Positions 55,174-64,000 of a stretch of DNA of 64,000 nt are shown here, one piece after another. The position numbers were made by a program, and so were the translations under genes. Every line of letters begins with the position of its first letter. Positions within the stretch are counted from its first letter, which is position 1. The stretch covers positions 369,405 through 433,404 of the forward strand of contig NZ_HG964937.1 in the NCBI RefSeq assembly GCF_000613245.1, written 5' to 3'. This DNA comes from Mycobacterium asiaticum DSM 44297 (lineage in GTDB: Bacteria; Actinomycetota; Actinomycetes; Mycobacteriales; Mycobacteriaceae). Under the pieces are notes generated by a model. It ran no database searches and was not told where the DNA came from. It saw only the letters and a program-made list of their open reading frames with translations.

Positions 55174-57009
55174 ATGCCTGGCACCAGGGACGCGCAGCGG
55201 GTCTTCGACGCGGGCGTGCTGTCACTGGGAATCCCGATCGAGGGGTTGGAGACCGACCGCGACGTGCAGTACGCGGCGTTGGCGTTCAAACGTGCCACCG
55301 AACACGACCCGCAGATGAGCGACGCCTGGTTGGGGCGCGCGGCGGCCGGCGACACCAGCAGCGAGGTGCTCTACCACCTCTGGCGGACCAGCAAGGAGAA
55401 CCTCAACCGCGAACAGCGCCGCCTCGGTTTGGCGCGGCACGCGTTGTGTGGCCGGTTCCAGACGGGGCTGTACCTGGATTACACGCTGAGCACCCTGACC
55501 GAGGTGTGGCTGGCGTATGCGGCGAGCTTGATCGCGGGCAAGGACTACGCGGAGGCCGAGCGGGTGCTCGACGAGCTGGACACCATGCGCCGCTCCATGC
55601 CCGATGGCGACTCCGAATCCGCCGAGATTTGCGCCTATGTCCGGGCGGTGCTGCATTTCACCACCCAGCGCTGGCCGGATGTCCTTGCTGCGCTGGCGAA
55701 TTCGTCTTCGTTCCGGGACGAGTACATCAGCGCCGGAGCGCATCTGATGGTGGGGTCCGCCTGCGCGCAGATGGGGTTGTTCGGCGAAGGTATCCGCCGC
55801 TTGGACCAGGCGATCGACGGGCCGATCCCGGGCGCAAGCCGCGCGGCCGAGTTCTGCAAGGGCCTGACGCTGCGCGAAATGGGCAAAGAAGCCGAGGCCA
55901 GAACCATCTTCGAACGGATCTATAGCGAAGAGCCCGGATTCGAAGCGAATGCCGCGGCGCTGCATGACCCGAAGTACCGCCTCATCATCAGCACCCGGGA
56001 AGACATCGATTCGCGCACCGACAAGTGGGATCCGGCCACCGCGCGCAGTGCCCGCGATCTGGACGCCGACAGCCTTCACGAGCGCGGCAACGAGTACCTG
56101 CGGGCCGCCGCGCTGGAGCTGGACCGGCAGATCGGGCTGACCGACGTCAAACTGCAGGTGGCCAAACTGCGGTCGGCCGCCAAGTTGGCCAAGGTCCGCG
56201 AAGGCAAGGGGCTCAGCGCCGCCGCCCGCAGCCTGCACCTGGTGTTCACCGGGCCGCCGGGCACCGGCAAGACCACAATCGCCCGGGTGGTCGCTCAGGT
56301 CTATTGCGGGCTGGGACTGCTCAAGACGCCAGCGGTGATCGAGGCCAAGCGCAGTGATTTCGTCGGCGAGCACCTGGGCAGCACGGCGATCAAGACCTCC
56401 GCGCTGATCGACTCGGCGATGGACGGGGTGCTGTTCATCGACGAGGCGTACACCCTGATCCAAACGGGACTGGCCGGTGGCGACGCCTTCGGCCGCGAGG
56501 CAGTGGACACCCTGCTGGCCCGCATGGAGAATGACCGCGACCGGCTGGTGGTGATCATCGCCGGATACGACGCCGAGATTGACCGCTTCCTGGCCGCCAA
56601 CGAGGGGATGGCCTCCCGATTCACCAAGCGCATCCGGTTCGCGTCCTACAACCCGACCGAGCTGGGCGACATCGGCCGGCTGATCGCCAAGACCCGCGAC
56701 TCGGAGTTGACCCAGCAGGCGTATGACGAACTGGTCGCCGCCTGCACACGGCTCTACCACAGCGAGTCCGTGGACGAATCCGGCCAGCTCCGGCGCGATA
56801 TCGACCTGGTCGGCAACGGGCGGTTCGTCCGAAACGTGATCGAGACGGCCGAAGAGGAGCGCGAGTATCGGCTGAGCGAACGTCCGGACGTCAGCGTCGA
56901 GGACCTCGATGAAGCGGAGTTGATGCGCATCGAGGTCGGCGACATGCGCGCCGCTCTGGAAAATGTACTGGGTATGTCATCCCGCCAGTTGAGCTCGAGA
57001 ACGCGATAG
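55174..57009 (+). CDS. eccA: ESX cytosolic AAA+ ATPase EccA
   Basis: A 611-residue CbxX/CfqX-type AAA+ ATPase. Residues 1-300 are TPR-like helical repeats and residues 325-600 the ATPase (Lys366 in GPPGTGKTT; VLFIDEAYTL; MENDRDRLVVIIAG). EccA acts on substrate-chaperone complexes such as EspG-PPE in the cytosol. The length is close to EccA2 of M. tuberculosis. Its stop overlaps the start of the second espI-like gene. It is divergent from the EspH-like gene across about 220 bases. Confidence 0.93.
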   Translation: MPGTRDAQRVFDAGVLSLGIPIEGLETDRDVQYAALAFKRATEHDPQMSDAWLGRAAAGDTSSEVLYHLWRTSKENLNREQRRLGLARHALCGRFQTGLYLDYTLSTLTEVWLAYAASLIAGKDYAEAERVLDELDTMRRSMPDGDSESAEICAYVRAVLHFTTQRWPDVLAALANSSSFRDEYISAGAHLMVGSACAQMGLFGEGIRRLDQAIDGPIPGASRAAEFCKGLTLREMGKEAEARTIFERIYSEEPGFEANAAALHDPKYRLIISTREDIDSRTDKWDPATARSARDLDADSLHERGNEYLRAAALELDRQIGLTDVKLQVAKLRSAAKLAKVREGKGLSAAARSLHLVFTGPPGTGKTTIARVVAQVYCGLGLLKTPAVIEAKRSDFVGEHLGSTAIKTSALIDSAMDGVLFIDEAYTLIQTGLAGGDAFGREAVDTLLARMENDRDRLVVIIAGYDAEIDRFLAANEGMASRFTKRIRFASYNPTELGDIGRLIAKTRDSELTQQAYDELVAACTRLYHSESVDESGQLRRDIDLVGNGRFVRNVIETAEEEREYRLSERPDVSVEDLDEAELMRIEVGDMRAALENVLGMSSRQLSSRTR

Positions 57010-58466
57010 TGGACAACGCCGAGACCCCAAGGCCCGTAACGGCTTTCAAACGCAGCAGCGACGCGGACACCAACCCGATCCCGGTGGCGCAAATCCAGGC
57101 CAAGCTTGCCGAAGAGGCTGTGCTCGCCGAGGGGGCCACGCAAGCCAAGGGGACCGAGCACGCCGGCGCCGACGAGGTGCCGCCGCCCGCGGAGCGGCCA
57201 AGCCCGTCAACCGCGGGGACCCGGGTGATCGACGTGCCGCCCGTCCCGACGGCCGCTGCGGTTGCGCCCGACGCACCGGCCCAGCCGCCGGTGCGCCCGG
57301 CCCCGATACCCGGGCGCCCAGCAGCGGCCGAAGCAACGGCCCCCGTGCCCGGGCCTCCACCGCCCGCACGCGCCGCGCCCCCGCCCGCGCCGCGACCCGT
57401 CCCGCCGGCGCTACCCACCCCGCCGCAGCTCGATCCACGGTTGAATCAGCCTGCACCGCAGCCGGTCTCAACGCCCTTCACCACCGCCGCCCCTAGCGCG
57501 CCGCCGCAACATCAGGGTGTGCACGATCCGCGGATGCCGTCGCACACCGACCTGGGCCTGGTGCGTCGGGTGCGCCCACTTCCGCAGAGCGGGTGGCGCA
57601 AGGTGGTGCACCGAGTCACCGGGCTCAACCCCAAGGAGTCCGAGCAGGAGAACACCCGCCAGAAGCTGATCGCCAGGGTGAGTCAGCCGGTGCGGGGTGA
57701 CTACAGCATCGCGGTGTTGTCGATGAAGGGCGGCGTCGGTAAGACCACCACGACGGTTGGGTTGGGGTCTACGTTCGCCGCCATCCGCGGCGACCGGGTT
57801 ATTGCAGTCGACGCGAACCCCGATTTCGGTACCCTGGCCCAGCGCGGACCCGACCAGAGCCGGTCCACCGTTCGGGATTTATTGCTCGACGACAACATCT
57901 TTCGCTACTCAGACATTCGGCGGCACACATCGCAGAGTACGAGTCGCCTGGAAATCCTTGCCTCCGAACGTGATCCGGCTACCTCGGAGGCGTTCTCCGA
58001 CGCCGATTACCGGGTGGTGATCCGGCTGTTGCAGCGGTTCTACAACCTGATCCTCACCGACTGCGGCACCGGACTGGTGCACTCGGCGATGGAGAGCGTA
58101 TTGGACGAAGCCGATGCGATTGTGTTGGTGGCGTCGCCGGCCATCGACGCGGCACGCAGCGCGCTGGCGACATTGGATTGGCTGGAGCATCACGGACGCG
58201 GTCACTTGGTGCCGAATGCGACCGTCGTCATCAGTGCCGCACGTCCAGGCAAGTCATCGGTGGACCTGGACAAGCTGGCCGCGCAGTTCCTCACCCGCAT
58301 CCGCGCCGTGCATGTGATCCCGTTCGACGATCACCTGGCGCAGGGTTCAGAGATCGTGCTGGACCTGATGGCCAGTAAGACACGCCAGGCATTCCTCGAA
58401 CTGGCCGCGTCGATCGCCGACGGGTTCGCGCACACCAAACGCGCCGAACGTAATTCGCGGAGTTGA
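57009..58466 (+). CDS. EspI-like MinD/ParA ATPase, copy 2
   Basis: A 485-residue protein. Residues 1-175 are Pro/Ala-rich and disordered. Residues 190-480 form a MinD/ParA-type ATPase (SMKGGVGKTTTTVGLGS; DANPDFGTLAQRG; LTDCGTGLVHSAMESVLDEA). It is half the length of the copy at 46564 and lacks its acidic repeats, but the ATPase domains are closely similar (both share TSRLE.LASE.DPA.SE). GTG start overlaps the eccA stop by one base. It may regulate or position the ESX machine. Confidence 0.85.
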   Translation: MDNAETPRPVTAFKRSSDADTNPIPVAQIQAKLAEEAVLAEGATQAKGTEHAGADEVPPPAERPSPSTAGTRVIDVPPVPTAAAVAPDAPAQPPVRPAPIPGRPAAAEATAPVPGPPPPARAAPPPAPRPVPPALPTPPQLDPRLNQPAPQPVSTPFTTAAPSAPPQHQGVHDPRMPSHTDLGLVRRVRPLPQSGWRKVVHRVTGLNPKESEQENTRQKLIARVSQPVRGDYSIAVLSMKGGVGKTTTTVGLGSTFAAIRGDRVIAVDANPDFGTLAQRGPDQSRSTVRDLLLDDNIFRYSDIRRHTSQSTSRLEILASERDPATSEAFSDADYRVVIRLLQRFYNLILTDCGTGLVHSAMESVLDEADAIVLVASPAIDAARSALATLDWLEHHGRGHLVPNATVVISAARPGKSSVDLDKLAAQFLTRIRAVHVIPFDDHLAQGSEIVLDLMASKTRQAFLELAASIADGFAHTKRAERNSRS

Positions 58467-58469
58467 GAC

Positions 58470-59963
58470 CTACCCGCCGCGTGCTGCGATCATCGCCGAC
58501 CGGTTGACCTTGGTCGCCGCCGTGCGGGGGATCGCGTCGACGAATTCGACCGTCTTGGGCACCTTGTAGGGAGCGAGCCTGCCCTTGGCGTATTCGATTA
58601 CCTGCTGGTCGGTCAGCGGACCGGCGGCTTGCACCACGGCGTGCACGCGTCGTCCCCAGTGCGGGTCGGACAGGCCGATGACGACGACGTCGGCGATGTC
58701 GGGATGCCCAGACAGCGCCGATTCCACCTCCGCGGGAAAGATATTGGCGCCACCGCTGACGATCATGTCGGCGCGGCGGTCTACCAGGTAGAGAAAGCCG
58801 TCTTCGTCGAGGTGGCCGATGTCGCCCGCGGAGCGAAAACCGTCCTCGGTCGACGGCAATGGCGGCGCGCCACCAAGATAGCGGTATCCCGCGCTCATCG
58901 GTGCGCGCAGATAGATATCACCGTCTTCGCCCGGGCCGAGCGGCTTCTTGTCGGCATCCAGGATCCGGATTTCGGTGTCCCGGAAGCCGCGGCCCACACT
59001 GCCGGGGTGGGTGAGCCACTCGTCGCCACGCAGCGCGGTCAGCCCGAGATTCTCGGTCATGCCGTAGGCCGTGACGATCTGCTCGGGACTGAGCAACTCG
59101 AACCAGGTCCGCAACAGCGACGGCGGCATCACCGCGGCGCCCTGCAGGATGAACACGATGCTGGACAGGTCGCGCTCGCGGATGTCGGGCAGCGCGGCGA
59201 CCCGGGCGAGCATTGTGGGCGTGGCGGTGAAGTTGGTGATCCGGTAGCGCTCGATGGTGTCGACGAACAGCGCGGCGTCGAACTTCTCCAGGATTACCAG
59301 GTGATCGCCGCTGAGCAGCATGAGCAGGGTGGCGAAGCCGTTCGTGTGATACATCGGCGCAGGCACCATGATGATCTGCGGTTTGGGCACCGGCGTCCAG
59401 TTGGCCAGGAAGGGTTCGCCCTGCTGCGGAATCCACAATGACGGAGCCAGGTTCAGGATCACCTTCGGCACCCCGGTTGAGCCACTGGAGCAAATGCCGT
59501 TGGCGGTCGGGGAAACGGCTGTGGGCAGCGGACTTTCGGATTGCGTGGCCGCCAGCGCGTCCAACTCCCAGCGGCTGGTGTCGTCGACCACCACCGCGGG
59601 ATCGATGACCGCGCGCACCCGCTCGCGTTCCCACTCGGGCAGATCCCAATGCATCGGGATGGGAACAGCGCCGATCTTCCAACATCCGAGCGTGGCCAAC
59701 ACGAGGTGCACCGAGTTCTGGATCGCCAATGCCACCATTGAACCGGTCTGCGCGCCACGGGCAGCCAGTGCCCGTCCCCATTGGTTCGCCCGGGCATCGA
59801 GCTCACCGAAGGTGAGGGCCTGCGCGGTGCCGTCCAGCGCGACGACGGTGACCCCCGGATCGTCACGCTGTTGTTCGGCCAACTGTCGCAGCTTGGCGCC
59901 GAACGGAACCCCATCCGCGAACGGATCGGGGTTGAGGTCTGCGGTGGCTGGCTGCGTGCTCAC
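58470..59963 (-). CDS. Acyl-CoA ligase (AMP-binding)
   Basis: A 497-residue ANL-superfamily ligase. The phosphate loop is CSSGSTGVPKVI, the second core motif is TAYGMTENLG, and LVDRRADMIVSGGANIFPAEVE and the lysine-containing PRTAATKVNRS are the C-terminal domain motifs. It activates a carboxylic acid to its CoA thioester with ATP, probably a sterol side-chain, fatty or other hydrophobic acid. It is the last gene of an operon of overlapping acyl-CoA dehydrogenase genes. The exact substrate is unknown. Confidence 0.9.
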   Translation of the reverse strand: MSTQPATADLNPDPFADGVPFGAKLRQLAEQQRDDPGVTVVALDGTAQALTFGELDARANQWGRALAARGAQTGSMVALAIQNSVHLVLATLGCWKIGAVPIPMHWDLPEWERERVRAVIDPAVVVDDTSRWELDALAATQSESPLPTAVSPTANGICSSGSTGVPKVILNLAPSLWIPQQGEPFLANWTPVPKPQIIMVPAPMYHTNGFATLLMLLSGDHLVILEKFDAALFVDTIERYRITNFTATPTMLARVAALPDIRERDLSSIVFILQGAAVMPPSLLRTWFELLSPEQIVTAYGMTENLGLTALRGDEWLTHPGSVGRGFRDTEIRILDADKKPLGPGEDGDIYLRAPMSAGYRYLGGAPPLPSTEDGFRSAGDIGHLDEDGFLYLVDRRADMIVSGGANIFPAEVESALSGHPDIADVVVIGLSDPHWGRRVHAVVQAAGPLTDQQVIEYAKGRLAPYKVPKTVEFVDAIPRTAATKVNRSAMIAARGG

Positions 59964-60895
59964 GCGGGCACCCGCCGGCTGAACAACGTCTCGAAGTATC
60001 CATCGCGTACATCGGGTACCAGTCGCAGGCTGAGCGCCTCCGGGCCCAACGGCAAGCGGATCAGCGGTTGGGTATGGCGGTCCAGCACGCTCACGTCGGA
60101 CTCATCGCAGAAGCCCAGCGCTCCGAGCAACTGATGCGCGGTGCGCAGCACCTGGCGAGCGGTATCGGCCGCCTTGAGCCGCAGCACCAGAGCGTCCGCC
60201 GAAAGCACTTGCACGGGCAGCGATTCCGGCCGGCACAGGGTGTACTTCGCCAGCTCATGGAGCCCGCGCACCGCGACGGCGGCATCCGCCACCGCGAACC
60301 GTACGGCCTGGAAGTCGGCCAGCGGCTTGCCGAACTGCACCCGCGCCCGCACATGCTCGGTGGTGATGTGCAGCGCCTGTTGCACGGCCCCCAGAATCCG
60401 CCACGATCCCAGCACGAGATGAAGATTAACGTCAGCGAACGGCACGGTCGCCTCGGGTGCCGACAACGTGGCCGGTATGAGGAAGGGGCCCAGTTTGGCG
60501 CCTTGCCGGGCACCGGGCTGTACCCGATAGCGGTTGCCGTCGACGTCGGCGGCGATCCAACTACCGGGCAGGTCGCCGTGATCGATGCGCGGAGCCTCGG
60601 GATTCACCAAGCTCAGCCGTGCGCCGTCGATCGCCAGCAGTTCCTCGACGAGCGGATACGGCAATGCCGTCGCACCGGCGGATTGACATAGCACCGCGGC
60701 GGCCAACAGATCGTCGGACCCCGACCGGACGTCGAGTTCGAATGCGCCGAGCGCGCGCAGGGCATCGCCGGCCGCATCCCGCACGCTGTCGTCGCTCTCC
60801 GCGCGCAGCGCCGCCGGCGGCCCACCCAGCCGGGCCAACCGCTTGGCCGAGACCGCCGCGAAATCGCTGATGTCTTGTGGCAGTTCGGTATTCAC
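59960..60895 (-). CDS. Acyl-CoA dehydrogenase, short form
   Basis: A 311-residue FadE-like protein, shorter than the usual 380-400, with the middle beta-domain reduced. RARVQFGKPLADFQAVRFAV is the dimer/FAD region; a GGxSE-type C-terminal motif is missing. GALGFCDESDVSVLDRHTQ occupies the position of the HGGIG motif. It probably acts as the non-catalytic or FAD-sharing subunit of a heteromer with the next gene product. It overlaps both neighbours by 4 bases. Confidence 0.85.
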   Translation of the reverse strand: MNTELPQDISDFAAVSAKRLARLGGPPAALRAESDDSVRDAAGDALRALGAFELDVRSGSDDLLAAAVLCQSAGATALPYPLVEELLAIDGARLSLVNPEAPRIDHGDLPGSWIAADVDGNRYRVQPGARQGAKLGPFLIPATLSAPEATVPFADVNLHLVLGSWRILGAVQQALHITTEHVRARVQFGKPLADFQAVRFAVADAAVAVRGLHELAKYTLCRPESLPVQVLSADALVLRLKAADTARQVLRTAHQLLGALGFCDESDVSVLDRHTQPLIRLPLGPEALSLRLVPDVRDGYFETLFSRRVPA

Positions 60896-62040
60896 CGGTG
60901 CTCTCCCAACACGTCACGGGCCACCATCATCCGTTGTACCTCGATGGTGCCCGACGCCACGGTGGCCGCCTGCGCGTACCGCCAATGGTCGTCCACGGCC
61001 CCGTACAACGCGGCGGACTTGCCGCTGTCCAGTGCCGTCGGCCCCAGCACATCGAAGAGCAGCTCGGCGACCTGTTGATCGCAGGTTGTCGTGGCGATGC
61101 GCGCCGCACTGGCCGCCGCCCCGGCCGCCGGGTCATCCTGCAGCGACACCGCCCGGTAAGCCATCAGCCGGGCCACCCGCAGGTCGGCCAGCGCCCGCAC
61201 CCACCGGGTGCGGATGGATTCGGGCAGCCGGTCCCAGTCGTCCCCGAGCTCGGTCTGCATCCGGTCCAGCAATGACTCGCAGCGCGCGTAGCGAGCGATG
61301 CCGACGCGCTCGAAAGCCAGCGCTTCCCGCATCACCCGCCAGCCGTCGCCGGGCTCACCCAGGATGTCTTCGTCGAAGGCCTGCAGATCGTCGAGGAACA
61401 CCTCGTTGAGGTGATGCGGGCCCAGCATCGACGGAATGCCGCGAACGGTGAAACCCGGGCGGTCCATCGGAATCAGAAACAGACTGAGTCGCTTGGCCTT
61501 CGGCGCATCCGGATGGGTGCAGGCCGCCAGCACGCACCACGACGCCATCCGGGCATACGACGTCCAGACCTTCTGGCCGGTGATGCGCCAGCCGTCGCCG
61601 TCGCGTACCGCGCGGGTGCGCAATGAGGCGAGGTCGGTTCCGGCTTCCGGCTCGGAGAAGCCCTGGCACCAGATCACCTCGCCGGAGGCGATTCCCGCCA
61701 GGTGCTTGGTCTTCTGCTCGGCCGTACCGTGGCGCATGATCGCCGGGCCGACCCAGTTGATGCCCATGTACTGCGGGCCGCGAGGTTCGTAGTTGGCCCA
61801 CATCTCCTCGCGCAGCACGGTCTGCTGCCAGATCGAACCACCGCCTCCGCCATGCTCTTTCGGCCAGGCCAGCGCGAGCAGCCCCTCGGCGGCCAGCAGC
61901 TTGCAGAATGATTCGGTGGTGGCCAGGTCGTCGGGATTGTCGGTGCAGGCGCCGAGGAAGTCCGCGGGTATGTGTTCGGCGATCAGTTGCCGCAGCCGGT
62001 GCCGCAGCTCGCCGGCGTCGTCGCCGAGGTCGTAATCCAT
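60892..62040 (-). CDS. Acyl-CoA dehydrogenase
   Basis: A 382-residue acyl-CoA dehydrogenase. FSEPEAGTDLASLRTRA is the middle-domain FAD loop, WRITGQKVWTSYARMASWCV follows, and ASGTIEVQRMMVARDVLGEH is the C-terminal motif. The ATG at 62040 has GAAGGG about 9 bases upstream; an alternative ATG at 62049 overlaps the preceding stop. It is probably paired with the adjacent short form as an alpha2beta2 enzyme acting on a bulky acyl-CoA. Confidence 0.9.
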   Translation of the reverse strand: MDYDLGDDAGELRHRLRQLIAEHIPADFLGACTDNPDDLATTESFCKLLAAEGLLALAWPKEHGGGGGSIWQQTVLREEMWANYEPRGPQYMGINWVGPAIMRHGTAEQKTKHLAGIASGEVIWCQGFSEPEAGTDLASLRTRAVRDGDGWRITGQKVWTSYARMASWCVLAACTHPDAPKAKRLSLFLIPMDRPGFTVRGIPSMLGPHHLNEVFLDDLQAFDEDILGEPGDGWRVMREALAFERVGIARYARCESLLDRMQTELGDDWDRLPESIRTRWVRALADLRVARLMAYRAVSLQDDPAAGAAASAARIATTTCDQQVAELLFDVLGPTALDSGKSAALYGAVDDHWRYAQAATVASGTIEVQRMMVARDVLGEHR

Positions 62041-62045
62041 CCTGG

Positions 62046-63140
62046 TCATCCCTTCGGCAACCCGAGCACGCGCTCGGCGATGATGTTGCGCTGAACTTCG
62101 GAGGTGCCGCCGTAGATGGTGGCGGCCAAGGCGTCCTGGCGCTCGAACAGCAGGTCCGGGTCTGCGGTCGACGCGGGGCCTGCCGCCGCCGCGCTCAATT
62201 CCCAAACGCGTTGCAGCGTGACCGATCCCAAAAGCTTCATGGTGTCGGCTTCGGGACTGGGGCGGCCGGCGAGTTCGTTGTTGAGGGCGCGGTAACCGGT
62301 GGCCCGGAGCGCTTCGGCATCGGCGAGCAGCGAGCCCAGCTCCGCGTAGATGTCCGCGTCGGCCGTCCCCTTGATCGAGTCCAGACCGCGTTTGATCTCG
62401 ACCCAGTTCATGATCCAGATCATCTGGCGTTCGTGCTGCAACGAGGACATTGCGACGGTCCAGCCGCCGTTGTACGGGCCCAGCAGGTTGGCCACCGGGA
62501 CTTCGACGTCATCGAGGAAGACTTCGCAGAAGGTCTCGTCGGAAATCGACGCCATCCGGATCGGTTCGATGCGCACCCCGGCCGACTGCAGATCCAGGAT
62601 CAGACACGAGATGCCGCGGTGTTTGGGCGCGTCAGGATCGGTGCGGGCATAGAGCGTGCACCAGCGCGACAGATGCGCCTGGGTGGTCCAGATCTTGTGG
62701 CCGTTCACCCGGAAGACGTCGCCGTCGCGCTCGGCGCGGGTGCGCAGCCCGGCGAAGTCCGACCCGGCTTCCGGTTCGGACATGCCCAGCGCCCACCATT
62801 CGTCACCACGCAGTAGCGGTACCAGCAACCGCTCGATCTGTTCGGGTGTGCCGAACCGGCGGATGCCCGGAGCGGCGACACCGGGCCCGGCGACGTTGGG
62901 CAGCTTGGGGGCCGAACGCAGCGCGGCCTCGATGCGGATCTCCATCGCGTCGCGCAAACCCAGCGAGCGGCCGCCATGCTCGGGCGGCCAGGTCGGCTGC
63001 AGCCAGCCGGCTTCGAAGGCCGCTCGTTGATAGTCGCGGCGAAGCGGAATGTCCCAGCGGTAGACGCGGTAGCGCTCGTAGTAGTCGGCGGGCAGAAACT
63101 CGCGCAACCACACACCGAATTCCGCTACCGCATCACTCAT
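62046..63140 (-). CDS. Acyl-CoA dehydrogenase
   Basis: A 364-residue acyl-CoA dehydrogenase. MSEPEAGSDFAGLRTRAERD is the FAD loop, FRVNGHKIWTTQAHLSRWCT the following strand pair and GGTSEVQRNIIAERVLGLPKG the complete C-terminal signature. It is preceded by another acyl-CoA dehydrogenase gene with a 4-base overlap (63137-63140), forming a second likely heteromeric pair in the operon. Confidence 0.92.
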   Translation of the reverse strand: MSDAVAEFGVWLREFLPADYYERYRVYRWDIPLRRDYQRAAFEAGWLQPTWPPEHGGRSLGLRDAMEIRIEAALRSAPKLPNVAGPGVAAPGIRRFGTPEQIERLLVPLLRGDEWWALGMSEPEAGSDFAGLRTRAERDGDVFRVNGHKIWTTQAHLSRWCTLYARTDPDAPKHRGISCLILDLQSAGVRIEPIRMASISDETFCEVFLDDVEVPVANLLGPYNGGWTVAMSSLQHERQMIWIMNWVEIKRGLDSIKGTADADIYAELGSLLADAEALRATGYRALNNELAGRPSPEADTMKLLGSVTLQRVWELSAAAAGPASTADPDLLFERQDALAATIYGGTSEVQRNIIAERVLGLPKG

Positions 63141-64000
63141 TTTGGGTCTCCCGCGAACCGGCGACCCACCTCGTGATACAGCGCGCGGCTGTCGCCGAGC
63201 AGCGCGGCATGCTGCCAGGCGTGCCGGACGTAGAGGTGTGCGTCGTGCTCCCAGGTCTGTCCGAGCGCGCCGTGCACCTGAACGTTGGTGCGCGCGCACG
63301 CGGTCGCGGCGTCGGCTGCGGCCGCTTTGGCCAAAGCCGCCGTGGTCCAGGCGGCCCCGGGACGCTCCAGGCGTGCCGCCGCGGCATAGGTAAGGCTGCG
63401 GGCCCGCTCCACGCTGACGTAGTTGTCCGCCAGCGCGTGCTTGATGCCCTGAAACGCGCCGATCGGAACGCCGAACTGCCGTCGGGTCCTGGCGTGCTCC
63501 ACCGATCGCTGCAGGGCGGCGCTCGCCACCCCGACCAGATCGGCGGCGGCCGCCACCAACGGCGCCGCCAGGGCCGCCTCCACGGATTCCACCGACGCGA
63601 CGGCTACCGGCTCGGCGTCCACTTCGATATCGGCACCGGGCTGGGCGGGGTTGGTCGACTCGCCCGTGGCGATCGTGACGCCGTCACCGGTGCGCGCGAC
63701 AACCGCCACCGTTCCGTTGTCCGACTCGGCCACTGTGACGATCAGTTCGGCGCGCGCCACGTTCGGCACGGCGGCGGCACGTCCGCGCAGCCGCCCGTTC
63801 TGCAACGTCATCGGCACACCCGGTAGTCGCCGCCCGGGGGAGTGCACCGCCAGGGTCGCGACCGTCCCGGTCGCGATGTCGGCCAGCACCGGGGCCGCGC
63901 CGTTGTGGCCGGGCGGGTCGATGGCACGCAGCACGCCCGCGGCCAGGCCAACGCTGCTCAACAGCGGGATCGGGGCGATGGCGGCACCGCACTCCTCAAG
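63137..64000 (-). CDS. Acyl-CoA dehydrogenase, 5' end outside the window
   Basis: A partial acyl-CoA dehydrogenase of which 287 residues are visible. The frame stays open to the window edge and reads EECGAAIAPIPLLSSVGLAA, normal family sequence, so the gene starts beyond 64000. RTRRQFGVPIGAFQGIKHAL and QVHGALGQTWEHDAHLYVRR are the FAD-binding segments; the latter replaces the HGGIG motif. It is probably the partner subunit of the preceding enzyme. Confidence 0.9.
   Translation of the reverse strand, partial: LEECGAAIAPIPLLSSVGLAAGVLRAIDPPGHNGAAPVLADIATGTVATLAVHSPGRRLPGVPMTLQNGRLRGRAAAVPNVARAELIVTVAESDNGTVAVVARTGDGVTIATGESTNPAQPGADIEVDAEPVAVASVESVEAALAAPLVAAAADLVGVASAALQRSVEHARTRRQFGVPIGAFQGIKHALADNYVSVERARSLTYAAAARLERPGAAWTTAALAKAAAADAATACARTNVQVHGALGQTWEHDAHLYVRHAWQHAALLGDSRALYHEVGRRFAGDPK

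Overview
The window is GC-rich actinobacterial DNA with a clearly mycobacterial gene set: a complete ESX (type VII secretion) locus with eccA, B, C, D, E and mycP, EspG and PE/PPE-like proteins, a WhiB6-type regulator, paired Mce-associated proteins, F420- and NDMA-type redox enzymes and many fadE/fadD genes. It looks like the chromosome of a Mycobacterium species. The fused EccC and the 611-residue EccA resemble the ESX-2 branch, while WhiB6 and the EspE/F/H/L/I-like genes resemble the ESX-1 surroundings. I cannot name the species. No rRNA, tRNA, CRISPR array or insertion sequence was seen.

Region 1 (1-22.6 kb) is catabolic. It holds an F420-type oxidoreductase, two P450s, two short-chain dehydrogenases, a FAD-linked oxidase, an NDMA-type alcohol dehydrogenase, a Rieske protein, three amidohydrolases of one family, an esterase-like protein whose nucleophile is Asp instead of Ser, two Mce-associated proteins, a pair of acyl-CoA dehydrogenases, and a SpoIIE/STAS partner-switching pair. 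Two TetR regulators sit beside palindromic operators; one TetR is fused to a hotdog thioesterase domain. Around 3.3-3.9 kb there is decaying sequence, including a 44-residue remnant of a VOC protein.

Region 2 (22.8-32.1 kb) is an accessory block of unfamiliar proteins that I infer belongs to the ESX locus. It contains small helical proteins, a WXG-motif protein with a membrane-inserting C-terminal half, an EspG chaperone, two extracytoplasmic beta-propellers, a 507-residue Gly/Pro-rich protein, and two tandem paralogous membrane-anchored domains with a conserved Cys pair.

Region 3 (32.1-58.5 kb) is the ESX locus proper: whiB6, an FHA-HTH protein (C-terminus disrupted by two apparent single-base indels), a 34-kDa-antigen-like membrane protein, eccE, eccB, a first eccD, then eccC-eccD-mycP-espI. 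A minus-strand operon encodes EspH/L/F/E-like proteins, a PE/PPE-like pair, EspG and an Esx pair. eccA and a second MinD-like espI follow. The core genes are scattered over both strands, and there are two different eccD genes beside single eccB, eccC and eccE genes, which suggests a heterodimeric EccD. The likely division of labour is: EccB/C/D/E form the membrane channel, EccA and the two EspG act on substrates in the cytosol, MycP processes them, and WhiB6 controls expression.

Region 4 (58.5-64 kb) is a tightly overlapping minus-strand operon of four acyl-CoA dehydrogenases and one acyl-CoA ligase, probably for side-chain or fatty-acid beta-oxidation; its first gene runs off the window end.
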